In this document: positions 50,284-58,619 of the stretch, piece by piece
How positions within the stretch are numbered: position 1 is the stretch's first letter
How the letters are laid out: the number at the start of each line of letters is the position of its first letter
From: Chryseobacterium sp. LJ668
Lineage (GTDB): Bacteria; Bacteroidota; Bacteroidia; Flavobacteriales; Weeksellaceae
Assembly: GCF_019613955.1 (NCBI RefSeq)
Contig: NZ_CP080443.1
Location: 2,046,001-2,110,000, forward strand
DNA: 64,000 bases
Direction: 5' to 3'
Position numbers and translations under genes: made by a program
Notes under the pieces: model-generated
What the model saw: only the letters and a program-made list of their open reading frames with translations
Told to the model about the DNA's origin: nothing
Databases searched by the model: none

Positions 50284-50340
50284 GGGCTCCAATAGTTGGA
50301 GTAACCCATTGATAATCTGATCCTGAGCATATCTCTAGGA
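50284..50340 (+). promoter_or_regulatory. structured 5' leader of der (two hairpins)
   Basis: First hairpin at 50284-50307: CTCCAA-TAG-TTGGAG inside GGG ... CCC. Second at 50321-50340: TCCTGAG/CTC(T)AGGA with one bulge and a 5-nt loop. Neither is followed by a T-run, so not terminators. Possible translational or attenuation control; no riboswitch class was recognised. Confidence 0.5.
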
Positions 50341-50356
50341 TTATTAAACATTTTTT

Positions 50357-51667
50357 ATGTCAAATATTGTTGCAATCGTTGGGCGTCCCAACGTAGGAAA
50401 ATCCACACTTTTTAATCGTTTGCTTGAAAGAAGAGAAGCTATTGTAGATTCTACTTCTGGGGTAACCAGAGATCGTCATTACGGAAAATCTGACTGGAAT
50501 GGGGTAGAGTTTACCGTAATCGATACAGGTGGATATGACGTGAATAACGAAGACGTTTTTCAGGAAGAAATTTCAAAACAGGTACAGCTGGCAATTGATG
50601 AAGCGACGTCTATCATTTTTATGATGAACGTAGACGAAGGTCTTACAGAAACAGATCATGAGATCAATGAAATGCTGAGAAGATCAAAAAAGCCGGTATA
50701 TTTTGTTATCAATAAAGTAGATTCTACAAAAGAAGAATTGGCTGCTACAGAATTTTATCAGTTAGGAATTGAGAAATACTACACATTATCCTCTGCTACA
50801 GGTTCCGGTACGGGAGAGATCTTAGATGATATCGTCAAAGATTTCCCGACGACAGATTATAAAGACCCGTTTGAAGGTCTTCCGAAAATCACAATTGCAG
50901 GCCGTCCGAATGTAGGAAAATCTACTTTAACCAATGCATTGCTTGATACGGAAAGAAATATTGTAACCGATGTTGCAGGTACTACAAGAGATAGTATTCA
51001 GACGTTATACAATAAATTCGGACACGAGTTTGTTTTAGTAGATACTGCCGGGATGCGCCGTAAGTCTAAAGTAAATGAAGATCTGGAATTTTATTCTGTA
51101 ATGAGATCTATTCGTTCCATCGAGTTTTCTGATGTGGTCATTATCATGGTTGATGCAACTTTAGGTTGGGAATCTCAGGATATGAATATTTTTGGTCTTG
51201 CTCAGAAAAACAGAAAAGGAATCGTTATTGTAGTAAATAAATGGGATTTGGTTGAAGACAAGCATACCAATACCATCAGAGATTTTGAAAAATCAATCAG
51301 AGACAAAATCGGTCAGTTCAGCGATATTCCGATTCTTTTTGTTTCTGCTTTAACAAAGCAGAGAATCTTAAAAGCGGTTGAAATGGCCATGGTTGTTTAC
51401 GAGGACCGTAAGAAAAAAATCAAAACTTCAAAATTAAATGAAGTGATGCTTCCGATCTTTGAACGTACGCCGCCGCCTGCAAATAAAGGAAAATATATCA
51501 AAATCAAATATTGCGTACAGCTCCCAACGCCATCACCACAATTTGTATTCTTCTGTAATTTACCACAGTATGTGAAAGAAGCGTACAAAAGATTTACAGA
51601 AAATCAGCTGAGAAAAGAATTTGGCTTTACCGGAGTTCCTATTGAAGTGTATTTCAGACAAAAATAA
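50357..51667 (+). CDS. der: ribosome biogenesis GTPase Der (EngA)
   Basis: 436 residues with the two tandem G domains and KH-like tail unique to Der. First domain: VGRPNVGKSTLFNRLL, DTGGYDV, NKVDS. Second domain: AGRPNVGKSTLTNALL (about 183-198), DTAGMRRKSKV, NKWDLVE. The C-terminal KH-like domain ends VPIEVYFRQK. It assists 50S subunit maturation. It has a structured 80-nt leader, which is unusual here. Monocistronic. Confidence 0.97.
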   Translation: MSNIVAIVGRPNVGKSTLFNRLLERREAIVDSTSGVTRDRHYGKSDWNGVEFTVIDTGGYDVNNEDVFQEEISKQVQLAIDEATSIIFMMNVDEGLTETDHEINEMLRRSKKPVYFVINKVDSTKEELAATEFYQLGIEKYYTLSSATGSGTGEILDDIVKDFPTTDYKDPFEGLPKITIAGRPNVGKSTLTNALLDTERNIVTDVAGTTRDSIQTLYNKFGHEFVLVDTAGMRRKSKVNEDLEFYSVMRSIRSIEFSDVVIIMVDATLGWESQDMNIFGLAQKNRKGIVIVVNKWDLVEDKHTNTIRDFEKSIRDKIGQFSDIPILFVSALTKQRILKAVEMAMVVYEDRKKKIKTSKLNEVMLPIFERTPPPANKGKYIKIKYCVQLPTPSPQFVFFCNLPQYVKEAYKRFTENQLRKEFGFTGVPIEVYFRQK

Positions 51668-51703
51668 TCGCAGTTACTTACGATTTACAATCATAAAAAT
51701 AAT

Positions 51704-51740
51704 TCCCTTTCAGCAATTTCTGAGAGGGATTTATTTTATA
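51704..51740 (+). terminator. probable terminator after der
   Basis: Ten-bp stem TCCCTTTCAG/CTGAGAGGGA (one G-U pair), loop CAATTT, followed by a broken T-run. Confidence 0.65.
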
Positions 51741-51772
51741 TTTCATAGTTTTGTTATCAGAATAATCAAATT

Positions 51773-52423
51773 ATGACTGTAGAGCTTTCTAAAACTTTTT
51801 CTTTAATTAATTCGTGGATTAACGAACTTCGAAATGTAGAAATTCAGAGTGACAGGATGAGATTCCGCAGAAATATGGAACGCATTGGTGAAATAGCCGC
51901 TTTTGAAATATCTAAAGATTTAGAAACAAAAGAAATTGAAATTCAGACCCCTTTGGATACTTTAAAAGTTAAGGAAATTGCAGTTCAGCCGGTAATTACA
52001 ACAATTTTGCGGGCAGGCGTTCCTTTATTTCAGGGCCTTTTGAATTATTTTGATAAAGCAGATTGTGGCTTTGTTGCAGCCTACAGAAAGCATGATGCCA
52101 ATGATTATTTTTCTATAAAACAGGATTATCTTACGTGTCCGAATATTGATAACAAACCTCTGATCGTTGCAGATCCTATGTTGGCAACCGGCGCTTCTCT
52201 TATTGAAGCCATAAAAGATCTTTTAACCAATGGGACACCTTCGCAACTGCACATTGTTGCTGCTATTGCTTCGAAGCAGGGAATTGAAACCATTGAAAAA
52301 ACATATCCGCAGGCAAAAATCTGGGTTGGAACCATCGATGAAAATTTAACAGCAAAAGGCTATATTACTCCCGGATTGGGTGATGCGGGAGATTTAAGTT
52401 ACGGTGAAAAGCTTCAGAGATAA
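51773..52423 (+). CDS. upp: uracil phosphoribosyltransferase
   Basis: 216 residues. It salvages uracil to UMP with PRPP. Seen: MRFRRNMERIGEIAAFEISKDL, TTILRAGVPLFQGLLNYFDKADCGFVAAYRKHD and the PRPP loop LIVADPMLATGASLIEAI, then the uracil-binding GYITPGLGDAGDLSYG near the C-terminus. Complete. It is convergent with the alpha/beta hydrolase gene, 3 bp apart, with no terminator between them, so each transcript must end inside or beyond the other gene. Confidence 0.95.
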   Translation: MTVELSKTFSLINSWINELRNVEIQSDRMRFRRNMERIGEIAAFEISKDLETKEIEIQTPLDTLKVKEIAVQPVITTILRAGVPLFQGLLNYFDKADCGFVAAYRKHDANDYFSIKQDYLTCPNIDNKPLIVADPMLATGASLIEAIKDLLTNGTPSQLHIVAAIASKQGIETIEKTYPQAKIWVGTIDENLTAKGYITPGLGDAGDLSYGEKLQR

Positions 52424-52426
52424 CTA

Positions 52427-53116
52427 TTAAGACAAATTCCAAAAATCTTTCATCAGGTTAATCAATAACTCAGACCGTACTTTTTCTATCGGATGTTTCG
52501 TGTCGGGAAGTATAGCCAATTTTGAGTTAGGTAGAGTTCTAAAAACTTCGACACTTTCCTCAATATTGACCATATTATCCTGATCACCGACCATTATTTG
52601 AACAGGGACTTTGATTGCGGCTAGAACCTGACTTTTCAACGGTGGATTTTTACCCAAAGAAATCATCATTTGAGCAATAGCAGGAAGCAATTGTTTCCAT
52701 TTTGAACCATGTTGAATTTCAAGCTGGTTTGCATACTTTGGGATTTTTTCTGCAATGACATCAGGATTCAGCATTTTACTTTCTTTTAAAGCTTGTTCCT
52801 CACTCCAGTTAAATTTTGTCCCCAAAGTCATGATAGAATGTACTTTCTCAGGATTCGCCGAAGCATAGCAAAGCGCAACATAACCACCCATGCTGTGTCC
52901 GAAAACATAGGCATCATCAATGTTTTCTTTTTCGATAAATTCTGCCAGTTCACGAGTGTATTTTTCAATCGTAATTCCGTTTTCGTCTAAATCAACGTTA
53001 CCGTGTCCTGAAAATAAAGGAGTGTAAATGTTGAAATATACTGAAAGCTTTTCCTGATACAATTTAAACAGATCACTGTGACCCAAAGCGCCATGCAGTA
53101 ATATGAGATTTTTCAT
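52427..53116 (-). CDS. alpha/beta-fold hydrolase
   Basis: 229 residues from the ATG at 53116 (the frame can be read from 53122). Canonical features: KNLILLHGALGHSD with the oxyanion HG near residue 10, the nucleophile elbow VFGHSMGGYVALCYA (Ser of GHSMG), the acid in VPVQIMVGDQDNMV and the catalytic His in LPDTKHPIEKV. Soluble, no signal peptide, substrate unknown. Monocistronic, convergent with upp. Confidence 0.9.
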   Translation of the reverse strand: MKNLILLHGALGHSDLFKLYQEKLSVYFNIYTPLFSGHGNVDLDENGITIEKYTRELAEFIEKENIDDAYVFGHSMGGYVALCYASANPEKVHSIMTLGTKFNWSEEQALKESKMLNPDVIAEKIPKYANQLEIQHGSKWKQLLPAIAQMMISLGKNPPLKSQVLAAIKVPVQIMVGDQDNMVNIEESVEVFRTLPNSKLAILPDTKHPIEKVRSELLINLMKDFWNLS

Positions 53117-53171
53117 AGCCATAGTTTTCCTGGAAAATTAGCAAAAAGATTTCAGATAAGAAAAAATTAAA

Positions 53172-53822
53172 TCATTCATCCATTGCCATAACGAGCACGC
53201 TCACCTTATTACCTTTTTGTAGGATTTCCCATGCAATCGTAGAAAGCGTATTTCCGGTAGTGAAAACATCATCAATCAGCAATACATGTTGATTTGAAAT
53301 ACTTTTGGTTAAAGAAAATGTATTTTGGGTTTCAAGACGGTGCTTTTTATCTTTTAATGCCTGAGCTTTAGAGTAATGATTTCTCTTCAACAAGTCATGG
53401 TCATAAGGAATATTATAAAATTCAGACAGGGTTTTGGTAAACAGGTGCAATTGATTGTAGCCTCTCTCTTTTTCCTTTTTGGGATGAAGAGGAACGCTTA
53501 CCAAAAGATCTGGCTTCATATTTTTAAATTCTAACCTTTCCGTTATCCATTCGGCAAGAATCTTTCCTGTTTTTTCACGACCTCGGTATTTAAGTTCATG
53601 AATGATTTTTCTGCTTAAATTTTCCTGTTCAAACTGCATCAAAGCATATGCTTGCTCGATAGGAAATAGTAATTTACATTTTTCTTTTAAGCTGTTATCT
53701 GAAAAATAATCAAAATGGGTAAAGTGAATTTGTTGAAAACATATAGTACAGACCAGTAAATCACCCTCGATAATTCTATTGCAGCGAATGCACCGGTTTG
53801 GGAAAAATAAATCTAAAATCAT
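53172..53822 (-). CDS. ComF-family phosphoribosyltransferase-like protein
   Basis: 216 residues. N-terminal double zinc-ribbon (FPNRCIRCNRIIEGDLLVCTICFQQI) then a type I PRTase domain, with HPKKEKERGYNQ and the PRPP loop VLLIDDVFTTGNTL. ComF/GntX-like; in competent bacteria it assists DNA uptake, but the role here is unknown. ATG at 53822. It stands back to back with queD. Confidence 0.93.
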   Translation of the reverse strand: MILDLFFPNRCIRCNRIIEGDLLVCTICFQQIHFTHFDYFSDNSLKEKCKLLFPIEQAYALMQFEQENLSRKIIHELKYRGREKTGKILAEWITERLEFKNMKPDLLVSVPLHPKKEKERGYNQLHLFTKTLSEFYNIPYDHDLLKRNHYSKAQALKDKKHRLETQNTFSLTKSISNQHVLLIDDVFTTGNTLSTIAWEILQKGNKVSVLVMAMDE

Positions 53823-53905
53823 TTGTGTTGTTTACAGATAAATTTAATAAAAATTTCAATACATAAGCATACCTATTGAAATTCCAATTTTCTGATCAAA
53901 TTCTC

Positions 53906-53913
53906 TATCTTTG
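53906..53913 (+). promoter_or_regulatory. -7 box TATCTTTG directly before the queD ATG
   Basis: Exact match ending 4 nt before the ATG, so the predicted +1 coincides with the start codon. Confidence 0.55.
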
Positions 53914-53917
53914 CACC

Positions 53918-54364
53918 ATGATACGTATTACAAAAATTTTTACATTCGAGACAGCTCATGTATTGTACAATTATGATGGGAAATGTAAAAATATGCACGG
54001 GCATTCTTACAAACTTTTCGTTACCGTAAAGGGCAAACCGATCAATGATCTGGATAATCCCAAAAACGGAATGGTGGTAGATTTTGGAGATATCAAAACG
54101 ATTGTAAAATCTGAAATTGTGGATGTCTGGGATCATTCTGTATTAATCAATGGGGTTTCTCCGCACAGAGAAATGGGTGAAGAATTGGAAGCTAAGGGTC
54201 AGAAAGTCATTTATTGCAACTTTCAGCCAACTTGTGAGAATATGTTGTATGCAATAGCCGCAAAAATTAAAACCAAGCTTCCTGCTGACGTTTCTTTAGC
54301 TTATCTTAAGCTTCATGAGACTGAAAACTCTTATGGAGAATGGTTTGCAGAAGATAATCAATAA
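53918..54364 (+). CDS. queD: 6-carboxytetrahydropterin synthase
   Basis: 148 residues from the ATG at 53918; an upstream extension to 53876 would include the -7 box. It converts 7,8-dihydroneopterin triphosphate to 6-carboxytetrahydropterin in queuosine synthesis. Seen: FTFETAHVL (zinc His), GKCKNMHGHSYKL (catalytic Cys and zinc HGH), VVDFGDIKTIV, VWDHSVLIN and PTCENMLYAI. Full set of zinc ligands. The 24-bp gap to lpxH suggests one transcript. Confidence 0.94.
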   Translation: MIRITKIFTFETAHVLYNYDGKCKNMHGHSYKLFVTVKGKPINDLDNPKNGMVVDFGDIKTIVKSEIVDVWDHSVLINGVSPHREMGEELEAKGQKVIYCNFQPTCENMLYAIAAKIKTKLPADVSLAYLKLHETENSYGEWFAEDNQ

Positions 54365-54388
54365 TTTTTCTGAATTTAATATAGAAAA

Positions 54389-55162
54389 GTGCTAAAAACA
54401 ACCATCAATTTAGAACCCGGAAAAAAAGTATATTTTGCTTCTGATCAGCATTTTGGTGCGCCAGATCCGAAACAAAGTAAAATTCGGGAAGAAAAATTTA
54501 TCCGTTGGATGAATGAGATCAAAGAAGATGCTCAGGTTTTATTTCTGATGGGTGATCTATTTGATTTTTGGCACGAATGGAAGCACGTCATTCCAAAAGG
54601 ATATGTGCGGGTTCTCGGCAAAATAGCAGAGTTGAAAGACAGTGGAGTTCACGTTTATTTTTTTGTGGGAAATCATGATCTTTGGATGAAAGATTACCTG
54701 GAAGAAGAAATAGGATGTACGGTTTTTTACAAAAAACAATATTTTGAGATTGCCGGAAAACAGTTTTTACTGGCGCATGGTGACGGTTTGGGACCAGGTG
54801 ACAAAGGATATAAAAGAATGAAAAAAGTCTTTACAAATCCTGTTGCTCAATGGTTTTTCAAATGGCTGCATCCTGATATTGCAATGAAAGTTGCCTTATA
54901 TATGTCTCAGAAAAATAAAATGATTTCGGGAGATGAAGACAAAGCATTTTTAGGAGAGGATAAAGAGTTTCTGATTATTTATTCAAAAGAAAAACTTAAA
55001 ACTGAAAAAATAGATTACTTTATCTATGGTCATCGTCATTTGCCCATGGTCTTAAATTTAAATCAAACTTCAAAATATATCAATCTTGGAGACTGGATTT
55101 CTTATTTTACTTACGGGGTTTTTCAAAAAGATTTTGAATTGAAAACTTTTGAGCATAAATAA
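54389..55162 (+). CDS. lpxH: UDP-2,3-diacylglucosamine diphosphatase-like metallophosphoesterase
   Basis: 257 residues; GTG start at 54389, just 24 bp after queD. Calcineurin-fold motifs in order: FASDQHFGAPD, FLMGDLFDFW, FFVGNHDLWM, LLAHGDGLG and FIYGHRHLPM, as in LpxH-type enzymes. It would cut UDP-diacylglucosamine in lipid A synthesis at the inner face of the inner membrane. The family in Bacteroidota is annotated LpxH; related LpxG-type or other phosphoesterases cannot be excluded from this sequence alone. Confidence 0.87.
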   Translation: MLKTTINLEPGKKVYFASDQHFGAPDPKQSKIREEKFIRWMNEIKEDAQVLFLMGDLFDFWHEWKHVIPKGYVRVLGKIAELKDSGVHVYFFVGNHDLWMKDYLEEEIGCTVFYKKQYFEIAGKQFLLAHGDGLGPGDKGYKRMKKVFTNPVAQWFFKWLHPDIAMKVALYMSQKNKMISGDEDKAFLGEDKEFLIIYSKEKLKTEKIDYFIYGHRHLPMVLNLNQTSKYINLGDWISYFTYGVFQKDFELKTFEHK

Positions 55163-55165
55163 AAA

Positions 55166-55187
55166 AATTACCTCCTGAGAGGTAATT
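55166..55187 (+). terminator. hairpin after lpxH, weak terminator
   Basis: Nine-bp stem AATTACCTC/GAGGTAATT, loop CTGA, no clear T-run. The rest of 55188-55359 shows nothing recognisable. Confidence 0.5.
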
Positions 55188-55359
55188 CCTGTATAACACT
55201 TTCTAAGGCTGCTATATATAATCCATATTCCGTAGATTAAATTGTAATAATCTGACCATATTTTAATTCTGTGTTGTGACTACAGCTTTGAAATTAAAAT
55301 CGGATTTCCTAAATGATTCAAAATGAATCAATAAGGCTTAAAAATTATTTTAAAATAAA

Positions 55360-56355
55360 TTGAAAAGTATATTTGACATAAAGACCGAACAGGAATTTCT
55401 GGATGTAGTACTGGCGACTTTTCGGTATCAATACAAAAATATTGAGGTGTACGGGAAATTTGTGGATTACCTGAATATTAATGTTGAGGAAGTTAATTCG
55501 CTGGGAAAAATTCCATTCTTACCAATTGAAATGTTCAAAAACCACAAAATTTTAGATCAAAACATTTCAACAGATTTATATTTTCAGAGTTCGGGAACGA
55601 CGCAGATGAATTTGTCAAAACATTTTATTGCAGACGACAATCTTTATCAGGAAAGTATTTATAAAAGTTTCGAACAGTTTATTGGAAAACCTGAAGATTT
55701 CGTATTTTTAGGTCTGCTGCCAAGTTATCTCGAAAAGCAGAATTCATCATTAATTTACATGGTAGATTATTTGATGAAGAAATCCGGCAAACCCGAGAAT
55801 GGCTATTTTCTATACAATCATCAAGATTTATTGAAGCTTTTAAATGTTTTAAAAGATAAAAAAGTTATTCTTTTCGGAGTATCTTTTGCGCTGTTAGATT
55901 TTCTCGACTTTTATCATTCTGAACAAAGTGAAGAATCTCTGACTGCTCGACAGAACTTAATAATCATTGAAACCGGAGGAATGAAAGGCCGCAAAGAAGA
56001 AATGACAAAAGATGAGCTCCTTACAATTCTCCAGAAGGGTTTTCAGACCCAGAAAATATATTCAGAATATTCTATGACAGAGCTGCTTTCACAGGCATAT
56101 TCTTTAGGTGAAAATGTGTACGAATGCCCAAATTGGATGCGGGTTTTAGTAAGAAATGTGGAAGATCCATTCAACTATGAAACTGCCGGAAAAACCGGGG
56201 CGATTAATATCATCGACTTGGCAAATATCCATTCATGTTCGTTTATTGCGACACAGGATTTAGGCAAATTACTATCAGAGAATGAGAAAAAATTTCAGGT
56301 TTTAGGAAGAATTGATCATTCGGATATTCGCGGATGCAGTTTATTGGTGAGTTAA
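55360..56355 (+). CDS. LuxE-like acyltransferase (acyl-protein synthetase family), repeat-bearing
   Basis: 331 residues with a TTG start at 55360; no ATG fits. The adenylating signature FQSSGTTQMNLSKHF (about 77-91), FLGLLPSYLEKQNSSLIYM, IIIETGGMKGRKEEMTK and YSEYSMTELLSQAY match LuxE/PaaK-like acyl-activating proteins. At residues about 185-194 a dispersed DNA repeat (55914-55939) is read in frame as YHSEQSEESL, an insertion relative to the usual spacing. Probably still active because the insertion is in a surface loop (inference). The following gene starts 25 bp on. Confidence 0.8.
   Translation: MKSIFDIKTEQEFLDVVLATFRYQYKNIEVYGKFVDYLNINVEEVNSLGKIPFLPIEMFKNHKILDQNISTDLYFQSSGTTQMNLSKHFIADDNLYQESIYKSFEQFIGKPEDFVFLGLLPSYLEKQNSSLIYMVDYLMKKSGKPENGYFLYNHQDLLKLLNVLKDKKVILFGVSFALLDFLDFYHSEQSEESLTARQNLIIIETGGMKGRKEEMTKDELLTILQKGFQTQKIYSEYSMTELLSQAYSLGENVYECPNWMRVLVRNVEDPFNYETAGKTGAINIIDLANIHSCSFIATQDLGKLLSENEKKFQVLGRIDHSDIRGCSLLVS
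55914..55939. repeat. dispersed hairpin repeat, copy 2 (inside a gene)
   Basis: 26 nt beginning TCATTCTGAA and ending GAAGAATCTC, with stem ATTCT/AGAAT. It is homologous to copy 1 at 9830-9855, with both stem partners changed together, and is translated as part of the LuxE-like protein. Confidence 0.65.
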
Positions 56356-56380
56356 GTTTAGTTTTAAAAAGAATTACAAA

Positions 56381-56926
56381 GTGTTAAAGATAGAAGAGCT
56401 CGTTCACGCTTACATTCATACAAACTGCGATTTTGAAAAAGAAATTGTGTTGAGCAATCATTTTCATTCAGATTGGGAAGCAGATATGCTGATTATTGAT
56501 TCGGAAGGTTTCAGTCACGAGATTGAAATTAAGCTTTCAAAAAGTGATTTTAAAAACGATTTTAAAAAGTCATACATCAATACAAAAACCGGTGAAAAAT
56601 TCCTGAAGCACGACAAAATTTGCTGTGGCGATTACCCATGCAATTCGTTCAGTTTTTTGCTTCCGATGGGAATGATTGAGCATTCGCAAATTCCCGAACA
56701 CTGCGGAATCATTGAATTTTATCACAATGTCGACAATTGGGAAACAGAATTTTATCTGATACGTCCGGCCAAAAAAGTACACGACGATTCATACTGGAAA
56801 CTGAATGATAAAGATATTTTTATCCGTAAAATGGCTTTAAATCTATTGCAGAGAAAACTAGAGATCAAAGGAAGACATGAAGAATTGATTTACAAAAATC
56901 CTTTCGAAATAAAGAAACTTAAATAG
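56381..56926 (+). CDS. PD-(D/E)XK-fold-like hypothetical protein
   Basis: 181 residues, GTG start at 56381. The N-terminal half has the spacing of a PD-(D/E)XK nuclease-fold core: SDWEADMLIIDSEGF, then a strand HEIEIKLSKSDFKNDF, giving D...ExK-like residues (EIEIK). This resembles MmcB-type DNA-repair or phage-like nuclease-related proteins, but I cannot confirm catalytic residues. Four cysteines sit in the middle (KICCGDYPCN and HCG). Encoded 25 bp after the LuxE-like gene on the same strand, so probably co-transcribed; no functional link is known. Confidence 0.6.
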   Translation: MLKIEELVHAYIHTNCDFEKEIVLSNHFHSDWEADMLIIDSEGFSHEIEIKLSKSDFKNDFKKSYINTKTGEKFLKHDKICCGDYPCNSFSFLLPMGMIEHSQIPEHCGIIEFYHNVDNWETEFYLIRPAKKVHDDSYWKLNDKDIFIRKMALNLLQRKLEIKGRHEELIYKNPFEIKKLK

Positions 56927-56928
56927 AA

Positions 56929-56952
56929 AAATCCTGCCGAAAGACAGGATTT
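56929..56952. terminator. hairpin between convergent genes
   Basis: AAATCCTG/CAGGATTT stem with an inner C-G pair capped by GAAA, between the PD-(D/E)XK-like gene and the aquaporin gene. Confidence 0.65.
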
Positions 56953-56972
56953 GTTTTTATAATGAGCTGTAA

Positions 56973-57689
56973 TTATTTTGCCTGTTCTGGTGTTTCCATC
57001 AATAAATTATAAGTGAAGGCTGCTGTAATACCTCCTAAAACCGGTGCAACAATAAACAACCATAATTGTGAAAGTGCTTCACCCTGTGCAAAAATTGCCG
57101 GACCGATACTTCTCGCGGGATTCACTGAGACGCCTGTGACTTTAATTCCGACAATATGAATCAAAACCAAAGAAAATCCTATTGCCAAACCTGCAAAACC
57201 ACCGTTGATATTTTTTGTGGAAGTGGATCCTAAAATCACCATCAAAAAAATAAAGGTGAAAATAAATTCAGCAACGAATGCCGCTGTGGTATTATAGGCG
57301 TCTAGATATCCTGTTCCCCAACCGTTAGAACCTAATGCCCAAGGTCCCATAACCGCTCCTGGATGATTGGTAAAGATGACATAAAGAATCCCGGCCCCGA
57401 TAATCGCTCCGATGATCTGTGCAACAATGTATCGCACGGCTTCGCCTATTTTCATCCTTCCCGCCGCTACCATTGCGATAGAAATAGCCGGATTAATGTG
57501 ACATCCTGATATGTGACCAATTGCATAAGCCATTGCTACAACACTTAAGCCAAAAGCGAAGGAAATTCCCAAAAGCCCAACACCGGTTGTGCCGTCTGTA
57601 CCCGCAATTACTGCGCTTCCGCAACCCATGAGAACAAGTACCATTGTGCCGAGCAGTTCAGCAACGAATTTTGAAGTTTTTGAAATCAT
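56973..57689 (-). CDS. aqpZ: aquaporin Z-like water channel
   Basis: 238 residues, six transmembrane helices plus two half-helices carrying NPA: GHISGCHINPAISIA (about 65) and GVSVNPARSIGPA (about 188). N-terminal FVAELLGTMVLVLMGCGSAV typical of AqpZ. The aromatic/arginine filter cannot be set exactly, but HINPA and the Arg of NPAR favour a water rather than a glycerol channel. Inner membrane. Monocistronic, long upstream AT-rich gap. Confidence 0.93.
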   Translation of the reverse strand: MISKTSKFVAELLGTMVLVLMGCGSAVIAGTDGTTGVGLLGISFAFGLSVVAMAYAIGHISGCHINPAISIAMVAAGRMKIGEAVRYIVAQIIGAIIGAGILYVIFTNHPGAVMGPWALGSNGWGTGYLDAYNTTAAFVAEFIFTFIFLMVILGSTSTKNINGGFAGLAIGFSLVLIHIVGIKVTGVSVNPARSIGPAIFAQGEALSQLWLFIVAPVLGGITAAFTYNLLMETPEQAK

Positions 57690-57865
57690 CTTTTTAATGT
57701 TTTAAATTGTTAAGCGAATGTACAAAAATTAATTATTCATAATTATTGTCAATAGAATGAATTATAAGTATTGATTTTATTGTTTTATTGTTATTAGTTT
57801 ACTTAATTTAACAATATGATATAAAATTTTTATTAATAAATTTTTATGTCATTTTATTAAATTAA

Positions 57866-57873
57866 TATCTTTG
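57866..57873 (+). promoter_or_regulatory. -7 box TATCTTTG for the DUF5715 gene
   Basis: Exact TAnnTTTG match 48 nt upstream of the chosen ATG at 57922. It overlaps an in-frame TTG at 57871, which is therefore not the start. Confidence 0.5.
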
Positions 57874-57921
57874 GTCGTGATAAAACTTATATTTTTCACG
57901 TTCAATGTTAAATTAGTTTCT

Positions 57922-58539
57922 ATGAGGAAGTTTCTGTACATTATACCTTTACTTTTACATCATACTGTTTATTGCCAAGCTTCAAAAAAAACACCCCCCT
58001 GTTATGATCTTACGGAAGTTTTAAAAGTTGAGCCTACCCCTCTTTACAAGCCACATTTAGATGCATCCAGGAGTTTTAATGTCAATATTCTAAAAAACAC
58101 ATCTCAGGTTCAGAAATATATAAGTAAAGGTAGATTTCACACGATCAATAAAAAGGGGAAAGGGTACAAAGTTCAGAAGTTGGATTACAGCCGCCCTTAT
58201 TTGGTGTTAAAAGCAAAGACAACGCTAGAGAAAATTGGGGCAAGATTCAGCAAAGAGACAAAGGGCCATACTTTTACGGTGTCATCCATTACCAGAACGC
58301 TGGAAGATCAGTGCAGATTAAGAAAAATTAATACAAATGCATCTTCGGGTTTAAGCTCACACAACTATGGCAATTCTTTCGATATTTCTTATGTGAGATT
58401 CAATAATATACTGAAACCAAACCCTAAAATGGAAGCGGCTTTAGAGAAAGTTTTAAAATATTATGCCGATGCAGGGCGTATTTATTACATTAAAGAACGC
58501 CAGCAAAGCTGTTTTCATGTCACTGTAAGGAATTATTAA
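57922..58539 (+). CDS. DUF5715 exported protein, M15-peptidase-like
   Basis: 205 residues from the ATG at 57922. Signal peptide (MRKFLYIIPLLLHHTVYCQA). The C-terminal half resembles D,D-carboxypeptidases of the M15 group: VSSITRTLEDQCRLRKIN, SGLSSHNYGNSFDISYVRF (His...Asp zinc-type spacing) and a final QSCFHVTVRNY with a third histidine. So zinc ligands H, D, H are plausible. Likely periplasmic; whether it cuts peptidoglycan is unproven. Confidence 0.8.
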   Translation: MRKFLYIIPLLLHHTVYCQASKKTPPCYDLTEVLKVEPTPLYKPHLDASRSFNVNILKNTSQVQKYISKGRFHTINKKGKGYKVQKLDYSRPYLVLKAKTTLEKIGARFSKETKGHTFTVSSITRTLEDQCRLRKINTNASSGLSSHNYGNSFDISYVRFNNILKPNPKMEAALEKVLKYYADAGRIYYIKERQQSCFHVTVRNY

Positions 58540-58561
58540 ATTTAAAGTCCTTTATTTTGCG

Positions 58562-58569
58562 TATTTTTG
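58562..58569 (+). promoter_or_regulatory. -7 box TATTTTTG for the ABC-F gene
   Basis: Exact TAnnTTTG match 50 nt upstream of the ATG at 58620. Confidence 0.5.
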
Positions 58570-58619
58570 CACCCGAAAAATATTCAGTACACATTATTCA
58601 TTATTAATTACTTATAAAG

